This document shows, in pieces, positions 50,509 to 63,080 of a stretch of 64,000 nucleotides of DNA. The stretch is from the NCBI GenBank assembly GCA_963580455.1, contig OY756967.1, forward strand, positions 12,670,501 to 12,734,500, in the 5' to 3' direction. The stretch comes from Euonymus europaeus (lineage: Eukaryota > Streptophyta > Magnoliopsida > Celastrales > Celastraceae). Every line of letters starts with the position of its first letter. Position 1 is the first letter of the stretch. The position numbers were made by a program, and so were the translations under genes. The notes under the pieces were generated by a model. The model saw only the letters and a program-made list of their open reading frames with translations, made no database searches and had not been told where the DNA came from.

Positions 50509-51149
50509 GATTATTTCGATGCCAAAACACCAACTTTCTATGAGAAATAGACAAAACTGTTAAAAGCTCCTTCATAAAGAGAGTTGAGCAACTTCGGACT
50601 ATCAAAGTTGCTCGGTGTACACTTTTTATTGTTCTTCTATGTTAAATTTAATGAAAATGAGCTTCCAGGAGTATTTCGATGCGAAAACTCCAACTTTCTT
50701 TGACAAATGGACAAAACCGTTGAAAGCTCCCTCATAGATGAGAGTTGAGCAACTTTGCACAATCAAAGTTGCTCGGTGTACACTTTTTATTGTTCTTCTT
50801 TGTCAAATTTTACGAGTATAAGTTTCCAGGATTATTTCGATGCCAAAAAAGCAACTTTCTTTGACAAATGGACAAAACCGTTAAAAGCTCCTCCATAGAG
50901 AGAGTTGAGCAACTTCGAACTATCAAAGTTGCTCGGTGTACACTTTTTATTGTTCTTCTATGTTAAATTTTACCAAAATGAGCTTCCACGATTATTTCGA
51001 TGTCAAAACAGCAACTTTCTATGACAAATTGACAAAACCGTTAAATGCTCCTCCGGAGAGAGAGTTGAGCAACTTCGGACTATCAAAGTTGCTCGGTGTA
51101 CACTTTTTATTGTTCTTCTATGTTAAATTTTACGAAAATGAGCTTCAAG
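50509..51149 (+). repeat. 641-bp partial type-C unit (alpha-type tail)
   Basis: After unit beta comes one gagaaatag/actgtt monomer. The sequence then jumps back to match 47,7xx-48,283 at an offset of 2,866, with the alpha marks actttctttgac, caactttgcac and ttaccaaaatgag. It is therefore the last four monomers (plus one base) of an alpha unit and not a further copy of beta. It is the product expected from an unequal exchange that removed most of an alpha unit. Confidence 0.8.
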
Positions 51150-53374
51150 GATTATTTCGATGCCAAAACAGCAACTTTCTATGACAAATGGACAAAACCG
51201 TTAAAAGCTCCCCCGTAGAGAAAGTTGAGCAATTTCGGACAATCAAAGTTGCTCGGTGTACACTTTTTATTGTTCTTCTTTGTCAAATTTGACGAGTATA
51301 AGCTTCCAGCATTATTTCGATGCCAAAACAACAACTTTCTATTTAAAAGCTCCTCCATAGAGAGAGTTGAGCAACTTCGGAATATCAAAGTTTCTCGGTG
51401 TACACTTTTGATTGTTCTTCTATGTTAAATTTTACGTAAATGAGCTTCCAGGATTATTTCGATGCCAAAACACCAACTTTAAATGACAAATGGACAAAAC
51501 CGTTAAAAGCTCCTCCAGAGATAGAGTTGAGCAACTTCGGAAAATTAAAGTTGCTCGGTGTGTACTTTTTGTTGTTCTTCCATGTTAAATTTTAGGAAAA
51601 TGAGCTTCCAGGAGTATTTCGATGCGAAAACTCCAACTTTCTATGACAAATGGACAAAACCGTTGAAAGCTACCTCATAGAGAGAGTTGAGCAACTTCGG
51701 ACAATCAAAGTTGCTCGGTGTACACTTTTTATTGTTCTTCCATGTTAAATTTTACGAAAATGAGCTTCCAGGATTATTTCGATGCCAAAACACCAACTTT
51801 CTATGATAAATGGATAAAACCGTTAAAAGCTCCTCCATAGAGAGAGTAGAGCAACTTCGGACAATCAAAGTTACTCGGTGTACACTTTTTATTGTTCTTC
51901 TATGTTAAATTTTACGAAAATGAGCTTTCATGATTATTTCGATGCCAAAACACCAACTTTCTATGACAAATAGACAAAACCGTTAAAAGCTTCTCCATAG
52001 AGAGAGTTGAGCAACTTCGGACAATCAAAGTTGCTCGTTGTACACTTTTTATTGTTCTTCTTTGTCAAATTTTACGACTATAAGCTTCTAGGATTATTTC
52101 GATACCAAAACAGCAACTTCCTATGACAAATGGACAAAACCGTTAAAAGCTCCTCCATAGAGAGAGAGTTCAGCAACTTCGGACTATCAAAGTTGCTCGG
52201 TGTAGACTTTTTATTGTTCTTCTATGTTAAATTTAACGAAAATGAGCTTCCAGGATTATTTCGATGCCAAAACAACAACTTTCTATGACAAATAGACAAA
52301 ACCGTTAAAAGCTCCTTCATAAAGAGAGTTGAGCAACTTCGGACTATCAAACTTGCTCGGTGTACACTTTTTAATTTTCTTCTATGTCAAATATTATGAG
52401 TATAAGTTTCCAGGATTATTTCGATGCCAAAAAAGCAACTTTCTTTGACAAATGGACAAAACCGTTAAAAGCTCCTCCATAGAGAGAGTTGACCAACTTC
52501 GGACTATCAAAGTTGCTCGGTGTACACTTTTTATTGTTCTTCTATGTTAAATTTTATGAAAATGAGCTTTCATGATTATTTCGATGCCAAAACACCAACT
52601 TTCTATGACAAATAGACAAAACCGTTAAAAGCTTCTCCATAGAGAGAGTTGAGCAACTTCGGACAATCAAAGTTGCTCGTTGTACACTTTTTATTGTTCT
52701 GCTTTGTCAAATTTTACGACTATAAGCTTCCAAGATTATTTCGATGCCAAAACAGCAACTTTCTATGACAAATGGACAAAACCGTTAAAAGATCTTCCAT
52801 AGAGAGAGTTGAGCAACTTCGGACTATCAAAGTTGCTCGGTGTACACTTTTTATTGTTCTTCTATGTTAAATTTAATGAAAATGAGCTTCCAGGAGTATT
52901 TCGATGCGAAAACTCCAACTTTCTATGACAAATGGACAAAACCGTTGAAAGCTCCCTCATAGATGAGAGTTGAGCAACTTCGCACAATCAAAGTTGCTCG
53001 GTGTACACTTTTTATTGTTCTTCTTTGTCAAATTTTACGAGTATAAGTTTCCAGGATTATTTCGATGCCAAAAAAGCAACTTTCTTTGACAAATGGACAA
53101 AACCGTTAAAAGCTCCTCCATAGAGAGAGTTGAGCAACTTCGAACTATCAAAGTTGCTCGGTGTACACTTTTTATTGTTCTTCTATGTTAAATTTTACTA
53201 AAATGAGCTTCCACGATTATTTCGATGTCAAAACAGCAACTTTCTATGACAAATTGACAAAACCGTTAAATGCTCCTCCGGAGAGAGAGTTGAGCAACTT
53301 CGGACTATCAAAGTTGCTCGGTGTACACTTTTTATTGTTCTTCTATGTTAAATTTTACGAAAATGAGCTTCAAG
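51150..53374 (+). repeat. Type-C HOR, unit gamma (beta version)
   Basis: This is a 2,225-bp unit matching beta at an offset of 2,866, including gcttctagg, gagttcagc, gttgaccaac, ttctgctttg, caacttcgcac and ttactaaaatgag. One private change is ctcccccgtag near 51,210. The 142-bp monomer is at 51,283-51,424. Confidence 0.85.
51283..51424 (+). repeat. 142-bp monomer, gacgag head, ggaatatc variant
   Basis: Type-C unit gamma, offset 2,866 from the beta copy. Confidence 0.9.
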
Positions 53375-55457
53375 GATTATTTCGATGCCAAAACACCAAC
53401 TTTCTATGAGAAATAGACAAAACTGTTAAAAGCTCCTTCATAAAGAGAGTTGAGCAACTTCGGACTATCAAAGTTGCTCGGTGTACACTTTTTATTTTTC
53501 ATCTATGTCAAATATTATGAGTATAAGTTTCCAGGATTATTTCGATGCCAAAAAAGCAACTTTCTTTGACAAATGGACAAAACCGTTAAAAGCTCCTCCA
53601 CAGAGAGAGTTGAGCAACTTCGGACTATCAAAGTTGCTTGGTGTACACTTTTTGTTGTTCTTCCATGTTAAATTTTAGGAAAATGAGCTTCCAGGAGTAT
53701 TTCGATGCGAAAACTCCAACTTTCTATGACAAATGGACAAAACCGTTGAAAGCTACCTCATAGAGAGAGTTGAGCAACTTCGGACAATCAAAGTTGCTCG
53801 GTGTACACTTTTTATTGTTCTTCCATGTTAAATTTTACGAAAATGAGCTTCCAGGATTATTTCGATGCCAAAACACCAACTTTCTATGATAAATGGATAA
53901 AACCGTTAAAAGCTCCTCCATAGAGAGAGTAGAGCAACTTCGGACAATCAAAGTTACTCGGTGTACACTTTTTATTGTTCTTCTATGTTAAATTTTACGA
54001 AAATGAGCTTTCATGATTATTTCGATGCCAAAACACCAACTTTCTATGACAAATAGACAAAACCGTTAAAAGCTTCTCCATAGAGAGAGTTGAGCAACTT
54101 CGGACAATCAAAGTTGCTCGTTGTACACTTTTTATTGTTCTTCTTTGTCAAATTTTACGACTATAAGCTTCCAGGATTATTTCGATACCAAAACAGCAAC
54201 TTCCTATGACAAATGGACAAAACCGTTAAAAGCTCCTCCATAGAGAGAGAGTTGAGCAACTTCGGACTATCAAAGTTGCTCGGTGTAGACTTTTTATTGT
54301 TCTTCTATGTTAAATTTAACGAAAATGAGCTTCCAGGATTATTTCGATGCCAAAACAACAACTTTCTATGACAAATAGACAAAACCGTTAAAAGCTCCTT
54401 CATAAAGAGAGTCGAGCAACTTCGGACTATCAAACTTGCTCGGTGTACACTTTTTAATTTTCTTCTATGTCAAATATTATGAGTATAAGTTTCCAGGATT
54501 ATTTCGATGCCAAAAAAGCAACTTTCTTTGACAAATGGACAAAACCGTTAAAAGCTCCTCCATAGAGAGAGTTGAGCAACTTCGGACTATCAAAGTTGCT
54601 CGGTGTACACTTTTTATTGTTCTTCTATGTTAAATTTTATGAAAATGAGCTTTCATGATTATTTCGATGCCAAAACACCAACTTTCTATGACAAATAGAC
54701 AAAACCGTTAAAAGCTTCTCCATAGAGAGAGTTGAGCAACTTCGGACAATCAAAGTTGCTCGTTGTACACTTTTTATTGTTCTTCTTTGTCAAATTTTAC
54801 GACTATAAGCTTCCAAGATTATTTCGATGCCAAAACAGCAACTTTCTATGACAAATGGACAAAACCGTTAAAAGATCTTCCATAGAGAGAGTTGAGCAAC
54901 TTCGGACTATCAAAGTTGCTCGGTGTACACTTTTTATTGTTCTTCTATGTTAAATTTAATGAAAATGAGCTTCCAGGAGTATTTCGATGCGAAAACTCCA
55001 ACTTTCTTTGACAAATGGACAAAACCGTTGAAAGCTCCCTCATAGATGAGAGTTGAGCAACTTTGCACAATCAAAGTTGCTCGGTGTACACTTTTTATTG
55101 TTCTTCTTTGTCAAATTTTACGAGTATAAGTTTCCAGGATTATTTCGATGCCAAAAAAGCAACTTTCTTTGACAAATGGACAAAACCGTTAAAAGCTCCT
55201 CCATAGAGAGAGTTGAGCAACTTCGAACTATCAAAGTTGCTCGGTGTACACTTTTTATTGTTCTTCTATGTTAAATTTTACCAAAATGAGCTTCCACGAT
55301 TATTTCGATGTCAAAACAGCAACTTTCTATGACAAATTGACAAAACCGTTAAATGCTCCTCCGGAGAGAGAGTTGAGCAACTTCGGACTATCAAAGTTGC
55401 TCGGTGTACACTTTTTATTGTTCTTCTATGTTAAATTTTACGAAAATGAGCTTCAAG
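53375..55457 (+). repeat. Type-C HOR, unit delta (alpha version), shortened to 2,083 bp
   Basis: This is 142 bp shorter than the others and has no 142-bp monomer. It opens with a gagaaatag monomer and a monomer with tttttcatctatg and ctccacagagag, then joins the usual order at about 53,640 (tttgttgttcttccatg). The rest carries alpha marks: cttccagg and gataccaaaac near 54,171, gagtcgagc near 54,411, actttctttgac, caactttgcac and ttaccaaaatgag. Confidence 0.8.
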
Positions 55458-57682
55458 GATTATTTCGATGCCAAAACAGCAACTTTCTATGACAAATGGA
55501 CAAAACCGTTAAAAGCTCCTCCGTAGAGAAAGTTGAGCAATTTCGGACAATCAAAGTTGCTCGGTGTACACTTTTTATTGTTCTTCTTTGTCAAATTTGA
55601 CGAGTATAAGCTTCCAGCATTATTTCGATGCCAAAACAACAACTTTCTATTTAAAAGCTCCTCCATAGAGAGAGTTGAGCAACTTCGGAATATCAAAGTT
55701 TCTCGGTGTACACTTTTGATTGTTCTTCTATGTTAAATTTTACGTAAATGAGCTTCCAGGATTATTTCGATGCCAAAACACCAACTTTAAATGACAAATG
55801 GACAAAACCGTTAAAAGCTCCTCCAGAGATAGAGTTGAGCAACTTCGGAAAATTAAAGTTGCTCGGTGTGTACTTTTTGTTGTTCTTCCATGTTAAATTT
55901 TAGGAAAATGAGCTTCCAGGAGTATTTCGATGCGAAAACTCCAACTTTCTATGACAAATGGACAAAACCGTTGAAAGCTACCTCATAGAGAGAGTTGAGC
56001 AACTTCGGACAATCAAAGTTGCTCGGTGTACACTTTTTATTGTTCTTCCATGTTAAATTTTACGAAAATGAGCTTCCAGGATTATTTCGATGCCAAAACA
56101 CCAACTTTCTATGATAAATGGATAAAACCGTTAAAAGCTCCTCCATAGAGAGAGTAGAGCAACTTCGGACAATCAAAGTTACTCGGTGTACACTTTTTAT
56201 TGTTCTTCTATGTTAAATTTTACGAAAATGAGCTTTCATGATTATTTCGATGCCAAAACACCAACTTTCTATGACAAATAGACAAAACCGTTAAAAGCTT
56301 CTCCATAGAGAGAGTTGAGCAACTTCGGACAATCAAAGTTGCTCGTTGTACACTTTTTATTGTTCTTCTTTGTCAAATTTTACGACTATAAGCTTCTAGG
56401 ATTATTTCGATACCAAAACAGCAACTTCCTATGACAAATGGACAAAACCGTTAAAAGCTCCTCCATAGAGAGAGAGTTGAGCAACTTCGGACTATCAAAG
56501 TTGCTCGGTGTAGACTTTTTATTGTTCTTCTATGTTAAATTTAACGAAAATGAGCTTCCAGGATTATTTCGATGCCAAAACAACAACTTTCTATGACAAA
56601 TAGACAAAACCGTTAAAAGCTCCTTCATAAAGAGAGTTGAGCAACTTCGGACTATCAAACTTGCTCGGTGTACACTTTTTAATTTTCTTCTATGTCAAAT
56701 ATTATGAGTATAAGTTTCCAGGATTATTTCGATGCCAAAAAAGCAACTTTCTTTGACAAATGGACAAAACCGTTAAAAGCTCCTCCATAGAGAGAGTTGA
56801 CCAACTTCGGACTATCAAAGTTGCTCGGTGTACACTTTTTATTGTTCTTCTATGTTAAATTTTATGAAAATGAGCTTTCATGATTATTTCGATGCCAAAA
56901 CACCAACTTTCTATGACAAATAGACAAAACCGTTAAAAGCTTCTCCATAGAGAGAGTTGAGCAACTTCGGACAATCAAAGTTGCTCGTTGTACACTTTTT
57001 ATTGTTCTGCTTTGTCAAATTTTACGACTATAAGCTTCCAAGATTATTTCGATGCCAAAACAGCAACTTTCTATGACAAATGGACAAAACCGTTAAAAGA
57101 TCTTCCATAGAGAGAGTTGAGCAACTTCGGACTATCAAAGTTGCTCGGTGTACACTTTTTATTGTTCTTCTATGTTAAATTTAATGAAAATGAGCTTCCA
57201 GGAGTATTTCGATGCGAAAACTCCAACTTTCTATGACAAATGGACAAAACCGTTGAAAGCTCCCTCATAGATGAGAGTTGAGCAACTTCGCACAATCAAA
57301 GTTGCTCGGTGTACACTTTTTATTGTTCTTCTTTGTCAAATTTTACGAGTATAAGTTTCCAGGATTATTTCGATGCCAAAAAAGCAACTTTCTTTGACAA
57401 ATGGACAAAACCGTTAAAAGCTCCTCCATAGAGAGAGTTGAGCAACTTCGAACTATCAAAGTTGCTCGGTGTACACTTTTTATTGTTCTTCTATGTTAAA
57501 TTTTACTAAAATGAGCTTCCACGATTATTTCGATGTCAAAACAGCAACTTTCTATGACAAATTGACAAAACCGTTAAATGCTCCTCCGGAGAGAGAGTTG
57601 AGCAACTTCGGACTATCAAAGTTGCTCGGTGTACACTTTTTATTGTTCTTCTATGTTAAATTTTACGAAAATGAGCTTCAAG
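55458..57682 (+). repeat. Type-C HOR, unit epsilon (beta version)
   Basis: This is a 2,225-bp unit at an offset of 4,308 from gamma and with beta marks (gcttctagg near 56,393, gttgaccaac, ttctgctttg, caacttcgcac, ttactaaaatgag). It differs from gamma in having gagagagagttgagc and not gttcagc near 56,471. The 142-bp monomer is at 55,591-55,732. Confidence 0.85.
55591..55732 (+). repeat. 142-bp monomer, gacgag head, ggaatatc variant
   Basis: Type-C unit epsilon, offset 4,308 from the gamma copy. Unit delta between them has none. Confidence 0.9.
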
Positions 57683-58440
57683 GATTATTTCGATGCCAAA
57701 ACACCAACTTTCTATGAGAAATAGACAAAACTGTTAAAAGCTCCTTCATAAAGAGAGTTGAGCAACTTCGGACTATCAAAGTTGCTCGGTGTACACTTTT
57801 TATTTTTCATCTATGTCAAATATTATGAGTATAAGTTTCCAGGATTATTTCGATGCCAAAAAAGCAACTTTCTTTGACAAATGGACAAAACCGTTAAAAG
57901 CTCCTCCACAGAGAGAGTTGAGCAACTTCGGACTATCAAAGTTGCTTGGTGTACACTTTTTATTGTTCTTCTATGTTAAATTTTACTAAAATGAGCTTCC
58001 ACGATTATTTCGATGTCAAAACAGCAACTTTCTATGACAAATTGACAAAACCGTTAAAAGCTCCTCCAGAGAGAGAGTTGAGCAACTTCGGACTATCAAA
58101 GTTGCTCGGTGTACACTTTTTATTGTTCTTCTATGTTAAATTTTACGAAAATGAGCTTCCAGGAATATTTCGATGCCAAAACACCAACTTTCTATGAGAA
58201 ATAGACAAAACTGTTAAAAGCTCCTTCATAAAGAGAGTTGAGCAACTTCGGACTATCAAAGTTGCTGGGTGTACACTTTTTAATTTTCTTCTATGTCAAA
58301 TATTATAAGTATAAGCTTCCAAGATTATTTCGATGCCAAAACAGCAACTTTCTTTGACAAATGGATAAAACCGTTAAAAGCTTCTCCGTAGAAAAAGTTG
58401 AGCAATTTCGGACAATCAAAGTTGCTCGGTGTACACTTTT
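57683..58440 (+). repeat. Transition between type-C HOR and the right-hand HOR
   Basis: About five monomers assembled from types seen elsewhere. The first two match the start of unit delta (gagaaatag; tttttcatctatg; ctccacagagag). Next come two matching the first monomers of type A (taaaatgagcttccacg, then gagaaatag). Then follows one of the caaatattat type with private changes (ttgctgggtg near 58,264, attataagtataag near 58,301, gtagaaaaag near 58,388). Confidence 0.7.
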
Positions 58441-60680
58441 TATTGTTCTTCTTTGTCAAATTTTACGAGTATAAGCTTCCAGCATTATTTCGATGCCAAA
58501 ATAACAACTTTCTATGACAAATGGACAGAACCGTTGAAAGCTCCCTCATAGAGAGAGTTGAGCAACTTCGGACAATCAAAGTTGCTCGGTGTACACTTTT
58601 GATTGTTCTTCTATGTTAAATTTTACGAAAATGAGCTTCCAGGATTATTTCGATGCCAAAACACCAACTTTAAATGACAAATGGACAAAATCGTTAAAAG
58701 CTCCTCCAGAGAGAGAGTAGAGCAACTTCGGACAATCAAAGTTGCTCGGTGTACACTTTTTATTGTTCTTCTAAGTTAAATTTTTCGAAAATGAGCTTAC
58801 ATGATTATTTCGATGCCAAAACACAAACTTTTTATGACAAATAGACAAAACCGTTAAAAGCTCCTCCATAGAGAGAGTTGAGCAACTTCGGACAATCAAA
58901 GTTGCTCGTTGTACACTTTTTATTGTTCTTCTTTGTCAAATTTTACGAGTTTAAGCTTCCAGGATTATTTCTATGCCAAAACAACAACTTTCTATGACAA
59001 ATGGACAAAACCGTTAAAAGCTCTCCCATAGAGAGAGTTGAGCAACTTCGGACAATCAAAGTTGCTCGGTGTACGCTTTTTATTGTTCTTCTATGTTAAA
59101 TTTTATGAAAATGAGCTTCCAGGATTATTTCGATGCCAAAACACCAACTTTCTATGACAAACGGACAAAACCGCTGAAAGCTCCCTCATAGAGAGAGTTG
59201 AGCAACTTCGGATAATCAAAGTTGCTCGGTGTACACTTTTTATTGTTCTTCCAGGTTAAATTTTACGAAAATGAGCTTCCAGGATTATTTCGATGTCAAA
59301 ACACCAACTTTCTATGACAAATGGACAAAACCGTTAAAAGCTCCTCCAAAGAGAGAGTAGAGCAACTTCGGACAATCAAAGTTGCTCGTTGTACACTTTT
59401 TATTGTTCTTCTTTGTCAAATTTTACGACTATAAGCTTCCAGGATTATTTCGATGCCAAAACACCAACTTTCTATGACAAATGGACAAAACCGTTAAAAG
59501 CTCCTCCATAGAGAGAGTTGAGCAACTTCGGACTATCAAAGTTGCTCATTGTACACTTTTTATTGTTCTTCTTTGTCAAATTTTACGAAAATGAGCTTCC
59601 TGGATTAGTTCGATGTCAAAACAGCAACTTTCTATGAAAAATTGACAAAACCGTTAAAAGCTCCTCCATAGAGAGAGTTGAGCAACTTCGGACTATCAAA
59701 GTTGCACGGTGTACACTTTTTATTGTTCTTCTATGTTAAATTTTACGAAAATGAGCTTCCAGGATTATTTCGATGCCAAAACACCAACTTTCTATGACAA
59801 ATGGACAAAACCGTTAAAAGTTCCTCCATAAAGAGAGTTGAGCAACTTCGGAAAATCAAAGTTGCTCGGTGTACACTTTTTATTGTTCTTCTATGTTAAA
59901 TTTAACGAAAATGAGCTTCCAGGATTATTTCGATGCCAAAACACCAACTTTCTATGACAAATGGACAAAACCGTTAAAAGCTCCTCCATAAAGAGAGTTG
60001 AGCAATTTCGGAAAATCAAAGTTGCTCGGTGTACACTTTTTATTGTTCTTCTATGTTAAATTTTACGAAAATGAGCTTTTAAGATTATTTTGATGCCAAA
60101 ATACCAACTTTCTGTGATAAATTGACAAAACCGTTCAAATCCCCTCCATAGAGAGAGTAGAGAAACTTCGGAAAATCAAAGTTGCTCGGTGTACACTTTT
60201 TATTGTTCTTCCATGTTAAATTTTACGAAAATGAGCTTCCAGGATTATTTCGATGCCAAAACACCAACTTTCTATGACAAATGGACAAAACCGTTAAAAG
60301 TTCCTCCATAGAGAGAGTTGAGCAACTTTGGACAATCAAAGTTGCTCGTTGTACACTTTTTATTGTTCTTCTATGTTAAATTTTACAAAAATGAGCTTTT
60401 AGGATTATTTCGAAGCCAAAACACCAACTTTCTGTGACAAATGGACAAAACCGTTAAAAGACCCACCATAGAGAGAGTAAAGCAACTTCGGAAAATCAAA
60501 GTTGCTCGGTGTAGACTTTTTAATTTTCTTCTATGTCAAATATTATGAGTATAAGCTTCCAAGATTATTTCAATGCCAAAACAGCAACTTTCTTTGACAA
60601 ATGGATAAAACCGTTAAAAGCTCCTCCGTAGAGAAAGTTGAGCAATTTCGGACAATCAAAGTTGCTCGGTGTACACTTTT
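58441..60680 (+). repeat. 14-monomer HOR (type D), copy 1, 2,240 bp
   Basis: This starts at the ttcttctttgtc / gagtataagcttccagcatt monomer, here full length (160 bp) and not 142 bp. Its early monomers match 60,681 onward. In the middle the offset to copy 2 drops from 2,240 to 2,080 (aaaatgagcttcctgg, at 59,581 and 61,661) and to 1,920 (taaatttaacg at 59,901 and 61,821), then returns to 2,080 at ttcttccatg (60,201 and 62,281). The two copies thus have the same parts list with different monomer numbers. Confidence 0.72.
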
Positions 60681-63080
60681 TATTGTTCTTCTTTGTCAAA
60701 TTTTACGAGTATAAGCTTCCAGCATTATTTCGATGCCAAAACAACAACTTTCTATGACAAATGGACAGAACCGTTGAAAGCTCCCTCATAGAGAGAGTTG
60801 AGCAACTTCGGACAATCAAAGTTGCTCGGTGTACACTTTTGATTGTTCTTCTATGTTAAATTTTACGAAAATGAGCTTCCAGGATTATTTCGATGCCAAA
60901 ACACCAACTTTAAATGACAAATGGACAAAATCGTTAAAAGCTCCTCCAGAGAGAGAGTAGAGAAACTTCGGACAATCAAAGTTGCTCGGTGTACACTTTT
61001 TATTGTTCTTCTAAGTTAAATTTTTCGAAAATGAGCTTACATGATTATTTCGATGCCAAAACACGAACTTTTTATGACAAATAGACAAAACCGTTAAAAG
61101 CTCCTCCATAGAGAGTGTTGAGCAACTTCGGACAATCAAAGTTGTTCGTTGTACACTTTTTATTGTTCTTCTTTGTCAAATTTTACGAGTTTAAGCTTCC
61201 AGGATTATTTCTATGCCAAAACAACAACTTTCTATGACAAATGGACAAAACCGTTAAAAGCTCTCCCATAGAGAGAGTTGAGCAACTTCGGACAATCAAA
61301 GTTGCTCGGTGTACACTTTTTATTGTTCTTCCAGGTTAAATTTTACGAAAATGAGGTTCCAGGATTATTTCGATGCCAAAACACCAACTTTCTATGACAA
61401 ATGGACAAAACCGCTGAAAGCTCCCTCATAGAGAGAGTTGAGCAACTTCGGATAATCAAAGTTGCTCGGTGTACACTTTTTATTGTTCTTCCAGGTTAAA
61501 TTTTACGAAAATGAGGTTCCAGGATTATTTCGATGCCAAAACACCAACTTTCTATGACAAATGGACAAAACCGTTAAAAGCTCCTCCATAGAGAGAGTTG
61601 AGCAACTTCGGACTATCAAAGTTGCTCGTTGTACACTTTTTATTGTTCTTCTTTGTCAAATTTTACGAAAATGAGCTTCCTGGATTATTTCGATGTCAAA
61701 ACAGCAACTTTCTATGACAAATTGACAAAACCGTTAAAAGCTCCTCCATAGAGAGAGTTGAGCAACTTCGGACTATCAAAGTTGCTCGGTGTACACTTTT
61801 TATTGTTCCTCTATGTTAAATTTAACGAAAATGACCTTCCAGGATTATTTCGATGCCAAAACACCAACTTTCTATGACAAATGGACAAAACCGTTAAAAG
61901 CTCCTCCATAAAGAGAGTTGAGCAACTTCGGAAAATCAAAGTTGCTCGGTGTACACTTTTTATTTTTCTTCTATGTTAAATTTTACGAAAATGAGCTTTT
62001 AAGATTATTTCGATGCCAAAACACCAACTTTCTGTGATAAATTGACAAAACCGTTCAAATCCCCTCCATAGAGAGAGTAGAGAAACTTCGGAAAATCAAA
62101 GTTGCTCGGTGTACACTTTTTATTTTTCTTCTATGTTAAATTTTACGAAAATGAGCTTTTAAGATTATTTCGATGCCAAAACCCCAACTTTCTATGATAA
62201 ATTGACAAAACCGTTCAAATCCCCTCCATAGAGAGAGTAGAGAAACTTCGGAAAATCAAAGTTGCTCGGTGTACACTTTTTATTGTTCTTCCATGTTAAA
62301 TTTTACGAAAATGACCTTCCAGGATTATTTCGATGCCAAAACACCAACTTTCTATGACAAATGGACAAAACCGTTAAAAGCTCCTCCATAGAGAGAGTTG
62401 AGCAACTTTGGACAATCAAAGTTGCTCGGTGTACACTTTTTATTGTTCTTCTATGTTAAATTTTACAAAAATGAGCTTTTAGGATTATTTCGAAGCCAAA
62501 ACACCAAGTTTCTGTGACAAATGGACAAAACCGTTAAAAGACCCACCATAGAGGGAGTAGAGCAACTTCGGAAAATCAAAGTTGCTCGGTGTACACTTTT
62601 TATTGTTCTTCTATGTTAAATTTTACGAAAATGAGCAGCCATGATTATTTTGATGCCAAAACACAAACTTTCTATGACAAAGAGGCAAAACTGTTAAAAG
62701 CTCCTCCATAGAGAGAGTTGAGCAACTTCGCACAATCAAAGTTGCTCGGTGTACACTTTTTATTGTTCTTCTTTGTCAAATTTTACGAGTATAAGTTTCC
62801 AGGATTATTTCGATGCCAAAAAAGAAACTTTCTTTGACAAATGGACAAAACCGTTAAAAGCTCCTCCATAGAGAGAGTTGAGCAACTTCGGACTATCAAA
62901 GTTGCTCGGTGTACACTTTTTATTGTTCTTCTATGTTAAATTTAACGAAAATGAGCTTCCAGGATTATTTCGATGCCAAAACACCAACTTTCTATGACAA
63001 ATTGACAAAACCGTTAAAAGCTCCTCCAGAGAGAGGGTTGAGCAACTTCGGACAATCAAAGTTGCTCGGTGTACACTTTT
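60681..63080 (+). repeat. 15-monomer HOR (type D), copy 2, exactly 2,400 bp
   Basis: Fifteen full-length monomers with no net indel. The next copy begins at 63,081. Marks shared with it are agaaacttcgg near 60,961, gagagtgttgag near 61,112, ttgttcgttg near 61,143 and two neighbouring monomers with aaaatgaggttcc near 61,350 and 61,510. Within the unit, 61,961-62,120 and 62,121-62,280 are a local monomer duplication (cttttaagatt, gttcaaatcccc). Confidence 0.8.
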
